Numbered from the stretch's first letter, positions 16,569 to 26,130 are shown. The stretch: DNA of 64,000 nt from Tenacibaculum dicentrarchi (GCF_900239345.1 NZ_OESZ01000034.1:1-64000), one strand, 5' to 3'. The notes: generated by a model from the letters alone, not told the origin. A program made the numbers and translations.

Positions 16569-17381
16569 ATGTACAATTTATTAAAAGGAAAAAAAGGAAT
16601 TATTTTTGGGGCTTTAGATGAAAATTCTATCGCCTGGAAAGTTGCCGAACGTGCCTGTGAAGAAGGCGCTGAATTTGTATTAACCAATGCACCTGCGGCA
16701 ATGCGTTTAGGAAATATTGATGAATTGGCTAAAAAAACAGGGGCTGTAATTATTCCTGCCGATGCAACGTCAATGGACGATTTAACGGCTTTAGTTGAAA
16801 AATCAATGGAAATTTTAGGCGGTAAAATTGATTTCGTTTTACATTCAATCGGGATGTCGGTAAATGTGCGTAAAAAGCGTCATTATACCGATCCTAATTA
16901 TGATTTTACAGCAAAAGGAGCCGATGTTTCTGCGGTTTCTTTTCATAAGGTTTTAAATGTTTTGTATCATAAAAAAGCCATGAATGAGTGGGGGAGTATC
17001 GTAGCGCTTAGTTATATGGCGGCACAGCGAGTTTTTCCTGATTATAACGATATGGCTGATAATAAAGCCTATTTAGAATCGATTGCTCGTAGTTTTGGCT
17101 ACTTTTTTGGGAAAGATCATAAAGTGCGTGTAAATACGATTTCGCAATCGCCAACGCCAACTAGAGCAGGAAAAGGGGTAAAAGGTTTCGATGGATTTAT
17201 TTCATATTCCGATAAAATGTCGCCACTAGGAAATGCGACTGCTTTAGAATGTGCCGATTACACAATTTCGTTGTTTTCAGATTTAACAAAAAAAGTAACC
17301 TTACAAAATTTATTTCACGACGGCGGATTTTCAAATATGGGCGTTAGCACGGCGGTAATGGATAAATTTACAGAAGCATAA
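16569..17381 (+). CDS. fabI: Enoyl-[acyl-carrier-protein] reductase (NADH)
   Basis: This 270-residue FabI reduces enoyl-ACP in the last step of fatty-acid elongation. It has a Rossmann opening (KGIIFGALDENSIAWKVA) and the FabI-type catalytic residues Y149, Y159 and K166 in SYMAAQRVFPDYNDMADNK, with Y-x6-K spacing. The PTPTRAGKG loop follows. The length is that of the long Bacteroidota FabI. It follows recN after 70 nt containing a family B fragment. Confidence 0.94.
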   Translation: MYNLLKGKKGIIFGALDENSIAWKVAERACEEGAEFVLTNAPAAMRLGNIDELAKKTGAVIIPADATSMDDLTALVEKSMEILGGKIDFVLHSIGMSVNVRKKRHYTDPNYDFTAKGADVSAVSFHKVLNVLYHKKAMNEWGSIVALSYMAAQRVFPDYNDMADNKAYLESIARSFGYFFGKDHKVRVNTISQSPTPTRAGKGVKGFDGFISYSDKMSPLGNATALECADYTISLFSDLTKKVTLQNLFHDGGFSNMGVSTAVMDKFTEA

Positions 17382-17406
17382 CTTTAACAAGCATACAAAA
17401 TATATT

Positions 17407-17436
17407 AAAATGCAAATCGTTAGATTTGCATTTTTT
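17407..17436 (+). terminator. Intrinsic terminator after fabI
   Basis: AAATGCAAATC pairs with GATTTGCATTT around a GTTA loop, followed by T residues. It lies 26 nt after the fabI stop and 15 nt before the next start codon. Confidence 0.75.
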
Positions 17437-17450
17437 ATTTATACATTATT

Positions 17451-18239
17451 ATGAACAATAATTTACAGCTAGCCCAAATAGAAGCAGACTTAGCTCCTTT
17501 AAGAAAACAGTTAAAAGAACACGGGTTATACGATTCTTTAAAAAATATTACAGATGTTAAAACTTTTATGGAATCGCATGTTTTTGCTGTTTGGGATTTT
17601 ATGTCGTTATTAAAAGCCTTACAACAAAAATTAACCTGTACCACTTTGCCTTGGCTTCCTGTGGCAAACCATAATACAGCGCGGTTTATCAACGAAATAG
17701 TTTTAGGTGAAGAAACCGATGTAAATGAATTAGGAGTTTCTAAAAGTCATTTTGAAATGTATATTGATGCCATGAATCAGGCAGGGGCAAATACCGCTCA
17801 AATCACTAATTTTATTGATGCTATTCTAGGGGGAACAACAATAGAAGAAGCCTTAAATAAGGTAGTTATTTTACCAGAAGTAAAAGATTTTGTATTGTTT
17901 TCTTTTGAAGTTATTGCTACCGAAAAACCACATATTATTGCCGCTAGTTTTACCTTTGGTAGAGAGGATGTAATACCTGATATGTTTTTAGAAATTGTTA
18001 AAAATACCGAAGAAAAAGAAAGTACAACATACAGTAAATTAACCTATTATTTAAACAGACATATTGAGTTAGATGGCGATGAGCACGGTCCTTTATCATT
18101 ACAAATGATAGAAGAATTATGTGGTAACGATGCTCAAAAATGGGAAGAAGTATTGCTATATGCTAAAAAATCATTAGAAAAACGTATTAATCTTTGGAGT
18201 GGGATTACAAAACAAATTAATCCAGATTTTTTAGCTTAA
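17451..18239 (+). CDS. DUF3050 family protein (haem oxygenase-like fold)
   Basis: This 262-residue protein matches the DUF3050 family, predicted to adopt a haem-oxygenase-like helical fold. Conserved segments include [40 protein letters not shown] and the [15 protein letters not shown] block, which supplies candidate metal-binding His, Asp and Glu residues. The substrate and reaction are unknown. It lies between fabI and a glycosyltransferase gene, with a terminator upstream, so it has its own promoter. Confidence 0.8.
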   Translation: MNNNLQLAQIEADLAPLRKQLKEHGLYDSLKNITDVKTFMESHVFAVWDFMSLLKALQQKLTCTTLPWLPVANHNTARFINEIVLGEETDVNELGVSKSHFEMYIDAMNQAGANTAQITNFIDAILGGTTIEEALNKVVILPEVKDFVLFSFEVIATEKPHIIAASFTFGREDVIPDMFLEIVKNTEEKESTTYSKLTYYLNRHIELDGDEHGPLSLQMIEELCGNDAQKWEEVLLYAKKSLEKRINLWSGITKQINPDFLA

Positions 18240-18262
18240 AAGTCTGTAAAATTTAAAAAAGG

Positions 18263-19222
18263 ATGTTAAAATTTTCAATAATAGTTCCTGTTTATAATCG
18301 TCCGAAAGAAATTGAGGAATTACTAGAAAGCCTTACAAAGCAAGATTTTCAAGAGAATTTAAAAGATGCTTTCGAAGTTATTATTATTGAAGATGGCTCT
18401 GAAAAATCATCCGAAGAAATTGTAAAGAGCTACAAAAATCGCTTGAATATCCGTTATTTTTATAAGGAAAATAGCGGAGCAGGAGCAAGCCGAAATTTTG
18501 GGATGCAACGTGCTAGTGGTACTTATTTTATCATTTTAGATAGCGATGTAATTTTGCCAATACAATATTTATCCGAAGTAAAAAAAGGCTTAAAACAACA
18601 ATATACCGATGCTTTTGGAGGTGCCGATGCTGCTCATAGTAGTTTTACCGATTTACAAAAAGCTATTAATTATTCGATGACATCGGTTTTAACAACGGGT
18701 GGAATTAGAGGTAAGAAAAAAGGAATTGGAAAGTTTCAGCCACGGAGTTTTAATTTAGGAATATCAAAAAAAGCCTTTATAAAAACAGCTGGATTTTCGA
18801 GAATGAAGGCTGGTGAAGATATTGATTTGACTTTTCGTTTGTGGGAAAATGATTTTGAAACTCAACTTATTGAAAAAGCATTTGTGTATCATAAACGCCG
18901 AAGTACAATTAAGCAATTTTTTAAACAAACGTTTGCCTTTGGAACTGCACGCCCCATTTTGAATGCAAAATATCCTGAGTCAGCAAAATTAACCTATTGG
19001 TTTCCTAGTGTATTTATAATCGGTTTTTTGGTGAGTTTATTGTTGTTATCCTTCGGATATTGGCAATTTTTTATATTATACCTGTGTTATTTTACGGCAA
19101 TTTTTATAGATGCTTACAGGCAAAATAAGAGTGTTAATATTGCTGCTAAAAGTAAATTAACAACCTTGGTGCAATTTACAGGTTATGGATTGGGATTTTT
19201 AAAATCAATCTTTAAAATATAA
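18263..19222 (+). CDS. Family 2 glycosyltransferase, membrane-associated
   Basis: This 319-residue GT-A fold glycosyltransferase opens with FSIIVPVYNRPKEIEELLESL. It has VIIIEDGS, the NSGAGASRNFG nucleotide-site segment, the DSD motif at about 93-95 (IILDSDVILP) and the GEDIDLTFRLW acceptor-side motif at about 193-203. Two hydrophobic segments near the C-terminus (about 250-288) suggest membrane attachment. The substrate is not predictable. The gene begins 23 nt after the DUF3050 gene and may be co-transcribed. A strong hairpin follows. Confidence 0.85.
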   Translation: MLKFSIIVPVYNRPKEIEELLESLTKQDFQENLKDAFEVIIIEDGSEKSSEEIVKSYKNRLNIRYFYKENSGAGASRNFGMQRASGTYFIILDSDVILPIQYLSEVKKGLKQQYTDAFGGADAAHSSFTDLQKAINYSMTSVLTTGGIRGKKKGIGKFQPRSFNLGISKKAFIKTAGFSRMKAGEDIDLTFRLWENDFETQLIEKAFVYHKRRSTIKQFFKQTFAFGTARPILNAKYPESAKLTYWFPSVFIIGFLVSLLLLSFGYWQFFILYLCYFTAIFIDAYRQNKSVNIAAKSKLTTLVQFTGYGLGFLKSIFKI

Positions 19223-19239
19223 ATTTTCAGTAAAATATA

Positions 19240-19272
19240 AGACCTCACAGGTTTTTAAAAGCTGTGAGGTCT
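19240..19272. terminator. Intrinsic terminator between convergent genes
   Basis: AGACCTCACAG and CTGTGAGGTCT form a perfect 11 bp stem between the glycosyltransferase and a minus-strand gene. The T run is short, so it acts as a barrier hairpin or as a weak bidirectional terminator. Confidence 0.65.
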
Positions 19273-19309
19273 GTTTGTTTATTTCTGATAAAATTGAATA
19301 AGTTTGAGG

Positions 19310-19624
19310 CTAAAAATCGCTTTCTTCAATAATATACTCCATTAAAGAGTTGTAATACTCTTCAATATAAACGACATCTTTAAAGTTTTTATCGCTATTA
19401 AAATAATAACTTTTATCGTCTTTTGTAGTAACAAACCAGAAGTTTTTGCCTTCGTATTCAACGCCTTTATTGAATGAAACTTCTACGGCAATTTTTTTTG
19501 CTGCAATTTTTTTTGCTGAGGTAATTTTTGCTTCGGTAAATTCAATATATGAATTGTTATTTTGAGAATTTGATGTTAGTATTGTTGCGAATACTAAAAA
19601 GGTAAATAATACTATTTTTTTCAT
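19310..19624 (-). CDS. Small exported hypothetical protein
   Basis: This 104-residue protein has a signal peptide (KKIVLFTFLVFATILTSNSQ) and a short mature domain. It carries a repeated KKIAAKKIAVEVSF motif and ends acidic (YIIEESDF). I recognise no family. It lies 47 nt downstream of arsC on the same strand and may be read through from it, but nothing links the two functionally. Confidence 0.5.
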   Translation of the reverse strand: MKKIVLFTFLVFATILTSNSQNNNSYIEFTEAKITSAKKIAAKKIAVEVSFNKGVEYEGKNFWFVTTKDDKSYYFNSDKNFKDVVYIEEYYNSLMEYIIEESDF

Positions 19625-19671
19625 TGTGAGGGGGTGATTTATTTAACTATATTTTTTTGATCGTATTTTAT

Positions 19672-20025
19672 TTAAATAATGGTTAAAATATTTTCTGCCG
19701 GACGACCAATAACAGCCTTATTTGCGTTAATAACAATCGGGCGCTCAATAAGTTTAGGGTAATCAAGCATTGCTTTTATAATTTGAGAGTCAGACAATTC
19801 GTTGTTTTTAAATTGTTCTTTAAATTCATCTTTCCATATTTTTTCATTCTTACGAACCAAATCGATAGGAGCGATGTTTAAAAGGCTAATAATTTGGGTT
19901 AATTGTTTTTCAGAAGGGATATTTTCTAAATATTTTACAACTTCGAATTCTTTCTTTGAATTTTCTAAAATTTCAAGCCCTTGTCGAGATTTTGAGCAAC
20001 GTGGATTGTGGTATATTTGTATCAT
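19672..20025 (-). CDS. arsC: Arsenate reductase (ArsC family, glutaredoxin-type)
   Basis: This 117-residue member of the ArsC/Spx thioredoxin-fold family has the catalytic Cys in the NPRCSKSRQGLEIL loop (Cys 9) and the family segments RKNEKIWK and ERPIVINANKAVIGRPAENI, the last containing the Arg expected for arsenate binding. Members outside ars operons may act as general thiol reductases. No arsB or arsR is near. It follows prfB by 16 nt on the same strand, so read-through expression is likely. Confidence 0.85.
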   Translation of the reverse strand: MIQIYHNPRCSKSRQGLEILENSKKEFEVVKYLENIPSEKQLTQIISLLNIAPIDLVRKNEKIWKDEFKEQFKNNELSDSQIIKAMLDYPKLIERPIVINANKAVIGRPAENILTII

Positions 20026-20041
20026 TTTAATAGCTTTTTTA

Positions 20042-21136
20042 TTAATTCTCTTTTTGTCCGTTTAGCATTAAATACGATTTTAAAAATGGATTGATATTTC
20101 CGTCCATAACCGCCGAAACATTACCTGTTTCATGTCCTGTACGTACATCTTTTATTAATTTATAAGGGTGCATTACATAATTTCGAATTTGACTTCCCCA
20201 TTCGGTTTTTAATTTTCCTGCCTCAATGTTTTCTCTAGTAGCACGTCTTTTTTGCAGTTCAATTTCATACAATTGCGACTTTAACATTTTTAAAGCTGTC
20301 GCCCTGTTATCGTGCTGCGAACGAGAATTTGAACACTGAATTTGAATACCACTTGGCTTATGTGTTAATTGCACTTTTGTTTCTACTTTATTTACATTTT
20401 GCCCACCAGCACCGCTAGATCGTGCGGTAACAATTTCAATATCGGCAGGGTTTATATCAATTTCAATGCTATCATCTGCCACAGGGTACACATATACCGA
20501 GCCAAAAGTGGTGTGACGTTTTGCGTTGCTATCAAAAGGAGAAATACGTACCAAACGATGCACGCCATTTTCGCCTTTTAACCATCCGAAGGCATAATCG
20601 CCCTCAAATTCCATAGTAACCGTTTTTATTCCCGCGGTATCACCTGCCTGATAATTGAGTGTTTTCATGTTAAAACCTTGCTTTTCGGCCCACATAGTGT
20701 ACATTCTTAGTAGCATTTCTACCCAATCGCAACTTTCAGTACCGCCAGCACCTGCAGTAATTTGAATAGTGGCGCTTAAATTATCACCTTCATCAGAAAG
20801 CATGTTTTTAAACTCAATATCTTCTAAAAAAGCAATTGTTTTGTCAAACTGTGCTATCACTTCTTCTTGGTCAACAGCACCTTCTTTATAAAAATCGTAC
20901 AATACGGCAAGGTCTTCATTAAGCGAAATAACGGTATGATAATCAAGTACCCATTTCTTTTTAACACGCAATGTTTTTAGCAGTATTTCCGCTTGCTTCG
21001 GATGATTCCAAAAGTCAGGATCTACTGTTTTTTCTTCTTCATTACTTATTTCAATCAGTTTCTTTTCAATCTCTAAATACCCTTTTAACTTGCCTATTCG
21101 TTCTGTAATATTTTTAAGCTGTTCTTGTGTAACCAT
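20042..21136 (-). CDS. prfB: Peptide chain release factor 2
   Basis: RF2 releases the finished protein at UGA and UAA codons. The SPF stop-recognition tripeptide is at about 199-201 ([18 protein letters not shown]), and the GGQ catalytic motif is at about 244-246 ([16 protein letters not shown]). I chose the ATG at 21136 because [10 protein letters not shown] is where family homology begins. An ATG 15 nt upstream falls inside a probable promoter (TATTTTTG). The N-terminal [12 protein letters not shown] region is read in one frame, so the usual programmed +1 frameshift at an in-frame UGA is absent. About 364 residues. Confidence 0.93.
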   Translation of the reverse strand: MVTQEQLKNITERIGKLKGYLEIEKKLIEISNEEEKTVDPDFWNHPKQAEILLKTLRVKKKWVLDYHTVISLNEDLAVLYDFYKEGAVDQEEVIAQFDKTIAFLEDIEFKNMLSDEGDNLSATIQITAGAGGTESCDWVEMLLRMYTMWAEKQGFNMKTLNYQAGDTAGIKTVTMEFEGDYAFGWLKGENGVHRLVRISPFDSNAKRHTTFGSVYVYPVADDSIEIDINPADIEIVTARSSGAGGQNVNKVETKVQLTHKPSGIQIQCSNSRSQHDNRATALKMLKSQLYEIELQKRRATRENIEAGKLKTEWGSQIRNYVMHPYKLIKDVRTGHETGNVSAVMDGNINPFLKSYLMLNGQKEN

Positions 21137-21219
21137 TTTGCAAAAATACATTTTAAAATGATAGATAAAAATGTAAATATATTTAAAACTGTAGTTTTAG
21201 AAACTAAGGTAATTTTTTG

Positions 21220-21304
21220 GAGCTATTTCCCGCTTTCCGCACTCGCTCTTTTTTGAAAAAAATCAAAAAAGGAGCTCAAACAATTGCTTCAATCGGGGCT
21301 AGGG
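21220..21304 (+). repeat. Repeat family A, copy A2
   Basis: This copy is in forward orientation: GAGCTATTTCCCGC at the left, a poly-T/poly-A hairpin, GAGCTC, then TTGCTTCAATCGGGGCTAGG at the right. It lies between prfB and an outer-membrane protein gene. Confidence 0.8.
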
Positions 21305-21418
21305 CATTCGTTAAACAAGAAAAATCGAGCATCTTACAGGTTTCAAAAGTGAAAATAGTAAACTTCTCGATTCTTGCGAATAGCAATATAAATAGGTTGT
21401 AAAAAAATGTTTGAGTGT

Positions 21419-21904
21419 TTAGAAAAAGACTCTTATAAAAGGAGAAATTGCATTAGCGTAAATGCTTTTGTCTTTTTTGTATAATACATCATATTGAACG
21501 CCGAAAGTTACTTTTCCTCGTATATAGGCAGCTCCTAAATTTAAAGAAGGATAGCCATAATTATCTTTAATGCTATTTGTAGTTTTATTAATATAAGATT
21601 GTAACAATTCAGTAGAAAATTCGATGCTAGGTATTGGTCTGAACATAGAAACAAGCCCCGCAGAATAAATATTAGCACTAGTATCTTTACTTTTATTATA
21701 TAAATACCCAGCAGTAGCTCCGAATGAAAATTCGTCAGTAAAATCATAAATAGCACTTGGTGAAATAGATAAGCTTGTTGTATTTGCGCCTACGCTAAAA
21801 CCAAAAGTACCACCAAAACGAACATTGTTAAAAAAATTATCTTCTTGCGAAAAGCTATTTATTGAAAATAAACAAAGCGAAAAAATAAGTATTAATTTAT
21901 TCAT
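21419..21904 (-). CDS. Outer-membrane beta-barrel-like protein
   Basis: This 161-residue protein has a signal peptide (NKLILIFSLCLFSINSFSQ) and alternating strand patterns (FGGTFGFSVGANTTSLSISPSAIY, FSFGATAGYLY), ending in an aromatic C-terminus (SPFIRVFF) typical of outer-membrane barrels. The small size suggests an eight-stranded barrel. It is the last gene of a three-gene operon with an ECF sigma factor and a membrane protein, and its start overlaps the preceding stop by 4 nt. Its role may be tied to envelope sensing by the sigma factor. Confidence 0.65.
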   Translation of the reverse strand: MNKLILIFSLCLFSINSFSQEDNFFNNVRFGGTFGFSVGANTTSLSISPSAIYDFTDEFSFGATAGYLYNKSKDTSANIYSAGLVSMFRPIPSIEFSTELLQSYINKTTNSIKDNYGYPSLNLGAAYIRGKVTFGVQYDVLYKKDKSIYANAISPFIRVFF

Positions 21905-22551
21905 AATATTTTTTTTTCATCAAACTTAGTCAATTCTTTGTAATTTTTAAGTAATTTTTTTAATAAAATACCATAAAGTAATTGATAAAATAACCAGAAT
22001 AATCCTAAAAATAATGATAGAAATAGTATTTGAGTAATCAGCATGCTTGTAAACAGGCTTGATTCATCTATAATTGCATTGTTTGTTTCTAGTATTTTTT
22101 TTAAGTGATTTAAGTCGCTAAAAATAAAAACATTAACAATAATAGCCAAAATAATAAAAGTTAATAGGTTGTAGTAAACATAGAATTTAACTGTTTTTCG
22201 AACTTTAAATATTTTTTGAAGCAGTTCTTTTGTGCCATCGGTTACAGAAATAGCGGTGTAATTTTTATAAAAAATATATAAAAAACCAATAATTACAATA
22301 TAATGAATATAATAAGAAATTTCAATAAATGAGGTTAAATTAAAAGAGTCGTAAATTTTGAGATACTTACTTTTAGCGGTAAATAAGTTTAACAATATCC
22401 AAAATAAAAATTCTAATATTCCAATAATAAAAATCCATTTTACAATAGACGATGATTTTGCATGTGCCATTTTATAAATAGCCGCCTTAGAAACTTGATT
22501 TGTTTGTTCAGGCTGATTATTCCATGCTGTTTTATATTTATCTAAATCCAT
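21901..22551 (-). CDS. Membrane protein, probable partner of the ECF sigma factor
   Basis: This 216-residue protein has a short cytoplasmic N-terminus (DLDKYKTAWNNQPEQ) followed by four predicted transmembrane helices (about 38-60, 75-100, 120-145 and 170-195) and a lysine-rich tail. The N-terminal layout resembles flavobacterial membrane proteins encoded beside ECF sigma genes that may act as anti-sigma factors. No classical zinc anti-sigma motif is present. It lies 3 nt downstream of the sigma gene and overlaps the next gene by 4 nt. Confidence 0.6.
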   Translation of the reverse strand: MDLDKYKTAWNNQPEQTNQVSKAAIYKMAHAKSSSIVKWIFIIGILEFLFWILLNLFTAKSKYLKIYDSFNLTSFIEISYYIHYIVIIGFLYIFYKNYTAISVTDGTKELLQKIFKVRKTVKFYVYYNLLTFIILAIIVNVFIFSDLNHLKKILETNNAIIDESSLFTSMLITQILFLSLFLGLFWLFYQLLYGILLKKLLKNYKELTKFDEKKIL

Positions 22552-22554
22552 AGG

Positions 22555-23049
22555 TTATGGGTTTAATACTTTTTTTAATTTATCTTTTGCTCTATTCATT
22601 TTAACCCGAGCGTTTACTTGGCTAATCCCTAAGGTTACAGCAATTTCTTTGTAGGGTTTATCTTCTAGGTACAAAAATATAAGCGCTTTATCAATATCAT
22701 TTAATGTGCGAATAGCTTTGTATAATTCTTTTAATTGTAATTCTTGCGTATCGTCATAGTCCTCTGCTTTTATTTTAAAAGTGTAGTCGGTAATATCGTG
22801 TGTTTTTACAGTTCTTGTCGATTTTCGGTATAAAGAAATTGCGGTATTTAAAGCAACTCTATACATCCAAGTACTAAATTTAGCATCACCTCTAAACTTG
22901 CTGTAGTTTTTCCAAAGTTGAATGGTTATTTCTTGAAACAAATCATTGTGTGCATCCTGATTTGTAGTATAAAGCCTACAAATTTTATGCACAATATTTT
23001 GATTTGCTTCAAAATCAGATAAAAAGTTATTTTCTAGTTCCTTTTCCAC
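22555..23049 (-). CDS. ECF-type RNA polymerase sigma factor
   Basis: This is a 164-residue sigma-70 family factor of ECF type. Region 2 is at about 25-90 (DLFQEITIQLWKNYSKFRGDAKFSTWMYRVALNTA). Region 4 is at about 110-160 (LNDIDKALIFLYLEDKPYKEIAVTLGISQVNARVKMNRAKDKLK) with a clear helix-turn-helix. It heads an operon with a membrane protein and an outer-membrane protein. It probably directs transcription of its own operon plus envelope genes, but the target set cannot be seen here. Confidence 0.88.
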   Translation of the reverse strand: MEKELENNFLSDFEANQNIVHKICRLYTTNQDAHNDLFQEITIQLWKNYSKFRGDAKFSTWMYRVALNTAISLYRKSTRTVKTHDITDYTFKIKAEDYDDTQELQLKELYKAIRTLNDIDKALIFLYLEDKPYKEIAVTLGISQVNARVKMNRAKDKLKKVLNP

Positions 23050-23199
23050 TAAGTTTTTACAGTTGTTAAATTATAAGTAGCTCAAAAATACAATTTGTTA
23101 CAATTCATCCTACTAAAAATACAATTCAGTTATTTTTAATATTGTAAAAGTTATTTAAAAAGCATCTTTGTAAGGTATTAACACTTAAAAAAATAATTT

Positions 23200-23268
23200 A
23201 TGAAATTTATAATAGCAGTATTTATAACCGTATTATTTTTTATCGCTCAAATAATAATAACCAAATAA
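23200..23268 (+). CDS. Possible small membrane peptide upstream of the LytS gene
   Basis: An ATG-initiated 22-codon frame encodes one hydrophobic helix (MKFIIAVFITVLFFIAQ) and ends 23 nt before the sensor kinase start. It could be a small membrane peptide that modulates the kinase, or a chance frame in A/T-rich DNA. The position and hydrophobicity are the only evidence. Confidence 0.3.
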   Translation: MKFIIAVFITVLFFIAQIIITK

Positions 23269-23291
23269 TTTAAATAATAATAGTACAAAAT

Positions 23292-24308
23292 ATGAAAAAA
23301 GGCATACTTCTTTGTTTAAAAATCACCTTAATTTCGGGGGTGTTTTTTATATTGATAAACAAGCAATTTAGATTAAAACACATCGGTTTAACGTTTTTTA
23401 TTTCAGCAATTTATTCTTTTGGATTAGGCTTAGGAAATATTTTTTTAAATCATTATTTGAATACTAAATGGTCTTGGATTACACAAACAAATAAACGTGT
23501 TTGGGCGGGTATTATAGCAACTATTTTATATATAATTCCTGTAATATTGGCAATTCACTACTTTTTGTTTATTATTTTATATGATAAAAATCCGCAGTAC
23601 TTTTTTTCTACAAAAATGATTTGGGTACATTTATTTTGGATAATCTTTTCTTTAGGAATCTCCGCATTTTTACACGCTAGAGGTTTTATGAAAAACTGGA
23701 AAGCATCGGTAAAAAAAGAAACAAAACAGCATGAAATTGTAGCGAAAACAGAATCAGCAAAATTTGAAAGTTTAAAAAACCAATTAGACCCTCATTTTTT
23801 GTTCAACAGTTTAAATGTGTTGGTTTCTTTAATCGGTGAAAATCCGAAGAAAGCCGAGAAATTTACTACAAAATTATCAAAAATATATCGCTATGTTTTA
23901 GAACAGCGAAATAAAGAGTTAATTCCGTTAGAAGAAGAATTGAAATTCGCAAAAAATTATATGGAACTCTTACAAATGCGCTTTGAAGATGCCGTAGAAT
24001 TTAATATTCCTAGTTCGGTAAGTAATTCCGAATTAAAAATAGTACCATTATCATTGCAATTATTATTAGAAAACGCGGTAAAACACAACGTAGTTTCATC
24101 AATAAAACCCTTAGAAATACATATTTTTGAACAAGCTGATTTTCTAGAGGTTCAAAACACGTTACAGCCTAAAGAAAATATAGGTAAAAGCACAAAAATT
24201 GGTTTGAAAAATATTATAGATAGATATGCTTTAATTACCGAAAAATCTGTAGAAATTAAAAGTAATAATAAAACATTTACCGTGAGTTTACCGTTGTTAA
24301 TAAAATAG
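23292..24308 (+). CDS. LytS-type sensor histidine kinase
   Basis: This 338-residue kinase has four N-terminal transmembrane helices (about 7-25, 32-52, 72-97 and 108-127). A cytoplasmic His-kinase domain follows, with phospho-acceptor H168 in LKNQLDPHFLFNSLNVL. The C-terminal ATPase region holds an N-box (LLLENAVKHNV) and a short G-box (STKIGLKNIIDRY). It is paired with a LytTR response regulator gene 9 nt downstream. No extracellular sensor domain is present, so the signal is probably sensed in the membrane. Confidence 0.88.
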   Translation: MKKGILLCLKITLISGVFFILINKQFRLKHIGLTFFISAIYSFGLGLGNIFLNHYLNTKWSWITQTNKRVWAGIIATILYIIPVILAIHYFLFIILYDKNPQYFFSTKMIWVHLFWIIFSLGISAFLHARGFMKNWKASVKKETKQHEIVAKTESAKFESLKNQLDPHFLFNSLNVLVSLIGENPKKAEKFTTKLSKIYRYVLEQRNKELIPLEEELKFAKNYMELLQMRFEDAVEFNIPSSVSNSELKIVPLSLQLLLENAVKHNVVSSIKPLEIHIFEQADFLEVQNTLQPKENIGKSTKIGLKNIIDRYALITEKSVEIKSNNKTFTVSLPLLIK

Positions 24309-24317
24309 AATAAAAAT

Positions 24318-25070
24318 ATGAATGTTATTATTATAGAAGATGAAAAACCAGCTGCCAGACGTTTAAAAAGAATGCTTTCTGAGTTAAATATTGAAGCGCA
24401 AACGATGCTACATTCGGTAGAAGAGTCAATTAATTGGTTTCAAAACAATAAACACCCTGATTTAATTTTTTTAGATATTCAATCTGACGGATTATCATTT
24501 GAAATTTTTGAAGAAATTGAAGTGAAATCAGCCATTATTTTTACAACTGCTTATGATGAATACGCATTAAAAGCATTCAAATTAAATTCGATAGATTATC
24601 TATTAAAACCTCTTGACCAAGACGAGTTAAAGGTTGCTTTTGATAAATTTAAAGAGCATCAACCTAAAAAATCGGATATAAAAATCAATATTGATGCTAT
24701 TCGAAAGTTGTTAGTAAACCCTGTTGATAGAAAGTTTAAAAAGCGATTTACAATTAAAGTAGGGCAACATATAAAAATAATACCTATTGATCAAATTGTT
24801 TGTTTATGTTCCGAAAATAAAGCAACGTATATTCATACCAATGCAAATCGAAATTACTTAATAGATAATTCGTTAGAATATTGGCAAAAACAGCTAAATC
24901 CTGAATGTTTTTTTAGAGTAAATAGAACTTTTATCATTCATATAAATGCCATAAAAGACATTATTTCTTATACAAATTCTCGCTTACAATTAATGTTGAA
25001 TTATTATGATAAAACCGAAATAATAGTAAGCAGAGAACGTGTAAAAACTTTTAAAAATTGGATTGATTAA
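24318..25070 (+). CDS. LytTR family response regulator
   Basis: This 250-residue regulator has a receiver domain at about 1-120 with phospho-acceptor D53 (LIFLDIQSDG), acidic residues IIEDEKP near the start, and the switch lysine in SIDYLLKPL. A LytTR DNA-binding domain occupies about 145-248 (VGQHIKIIPIDQIVCLCSE, FFRVNRTFIIHINAI). It is the cognate partner of the adjacent LytS kinase. Targets are unknown. LytTR regulators bind paired short direct repeats, and none was located with confidence here. Confidence 0.9.
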   Translation: MNVIIIEDEKPAARRLKRMLSELNIEAQTMLHSVEESINWFQNNKHPDLIFLDIQSDGLSFEIFEEIEVKSAIIFTTAYDEYALKAFKLNSIDYLLKPLDQDELKVAFDKFKEHQPKKSDIKINIDAIRKLLVNPVDRKFKKRFTIKVGQHIKIIPIDQIVCLCSENKATYIHTNANRNYLIDNSLEYWQKQLNPECFFRVNRTFIIHINAIKDIISYTNSRLQLMLNYYDKTEIIVSRERVKTFKNWID

Positions 25071-25086
25071 TTTTGAGTGTAAATTA

Positions 25087-26130
25087 TCAGTTGTTTTTTA
25101 TTTGATTAAATATTTTTTTAGAAAAAGTTAATGCTGAAAAATTAGTTTTATTAACTAGTACTTCTTTTAAAGATTGTTCTTTTTCTTTTTTCTCTAGATA
25201 AAAAGGGTCTTTATGGAAATCATAAATAAATTCTTTGGCAATATATTTATAAGTATTCCATTCTTCTTTAATTTTTGAAGAATGATTTTCAAGAGACCAA
25301 ACTTGAAAGCTGTTACTTTTAAAAAAATGAAAAACACTTGTTTCTAAATCTTCATGACTACGCTCTAAACCATGAATTAATCTCATTGATACTGTTTGCC
25401 ATTTCAACGAAAAATTTAACCACCACATATAATCGTATAAAGAAATTATTTTAAAAGGTGATTCTTTTATTACAGGTGCTATAAAATCGATAATTTGATT
25501 TGTAAATTTATCGGTACCTAATTTTCTGGAGATAATAAATTCTAAAATATCTTCATAAGGAGTAAAAGCATCACCTGTTAGAATAGGGTATTTAAGTTTA
25601 TCGCTACCAAAAAGTTGGTCGCCATGTTCGCCTGTTACAATAGTTTCTGTTGGTTGAATATGATTAAAAATAGTTGTTTTAATCATTTCATAATTAAGTT
25701 TATTATCAATAATATCATTAAAAAAAGTAGGATATTCTATAATCGATTCTTTTGATAATAAAATAGATAATCGGTTAATTTTATCAATAGATTTTAATTC
25801 ATTTATTAACGATATTAATGCTACGGTAGAATCAATTCCACCAGACCATAATACTTTAATTCTTCCATCAGTCGCATTAATTATTTCACGAGCTCTTTCA
25901 CTACATATTTCTGAAAATGTTTTTGATATATTTGATGTTTGAGGTATTTTATCTAAAATGGTAAAATCAATTCCAGAATCTAAATTTTTTGTACGGTCAA
26001 TTAAAGTAGCACCAAAAAATAGACAACTCTGCAAGTAAATAGGATTTGCTTTTTTCTTAATTTCTTTACTATTGAATAATTGTTTTTTAGATAAATAGTA
26101 AATACTATTAAGATTTGACAAAGGCATCAT
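25087..26130 (-). CDS. Asparagine-synthase-like ATP pyrophosphatase protein
   Basis: This 347-residue protein carries the PP-loop signature SGGIDSTVAL (residues 96-105) and the second asparagine-synthase motif TGEHGDQLFGS (166-176), which activate a carboxylate with ATP. It lacks the N-terminal glutaminase domain of AsnB, so it cannot draw ammonia from glutamine by itself. Stand-alone versions often form amide bonds in specialised metabolism. It overlaps the preceding 129-residue gene by 23 nt, and a cupin gene lies upstream in the same operon. The substrate is unknown. Confidence 0.7.
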   Translation of the reverse strand: MMPLSNLNSIYYLSKKQLFNSKEIKKKANPIYLQSCLFFGATLIDRTKNLDSGIDFTILDKIPQTSNISKTFSEICSERAREIINATDGRIKVLWSGGIDSTVALISLINELKSIDKINRLSILLSKESIIEYPTFFNDIIDNKLNYEMIKTTIFNHIQPTETIVTGEHGDQLFGSDKLKYPILTGDAFTPYEDILEFIISRKLGTDKFTNQIIDFIAPVIKESPFKIISLYDYMWWLNFSLKWQTVSMRLIHGLERSHEDLETSVFHFFKSNSFQVWSLENHSSKIKEEWNTYKYIAKEFIYDFHKDPFYLEKKEKEQSLKEVLVNKTNFSALTFSKKIFNQIKNN

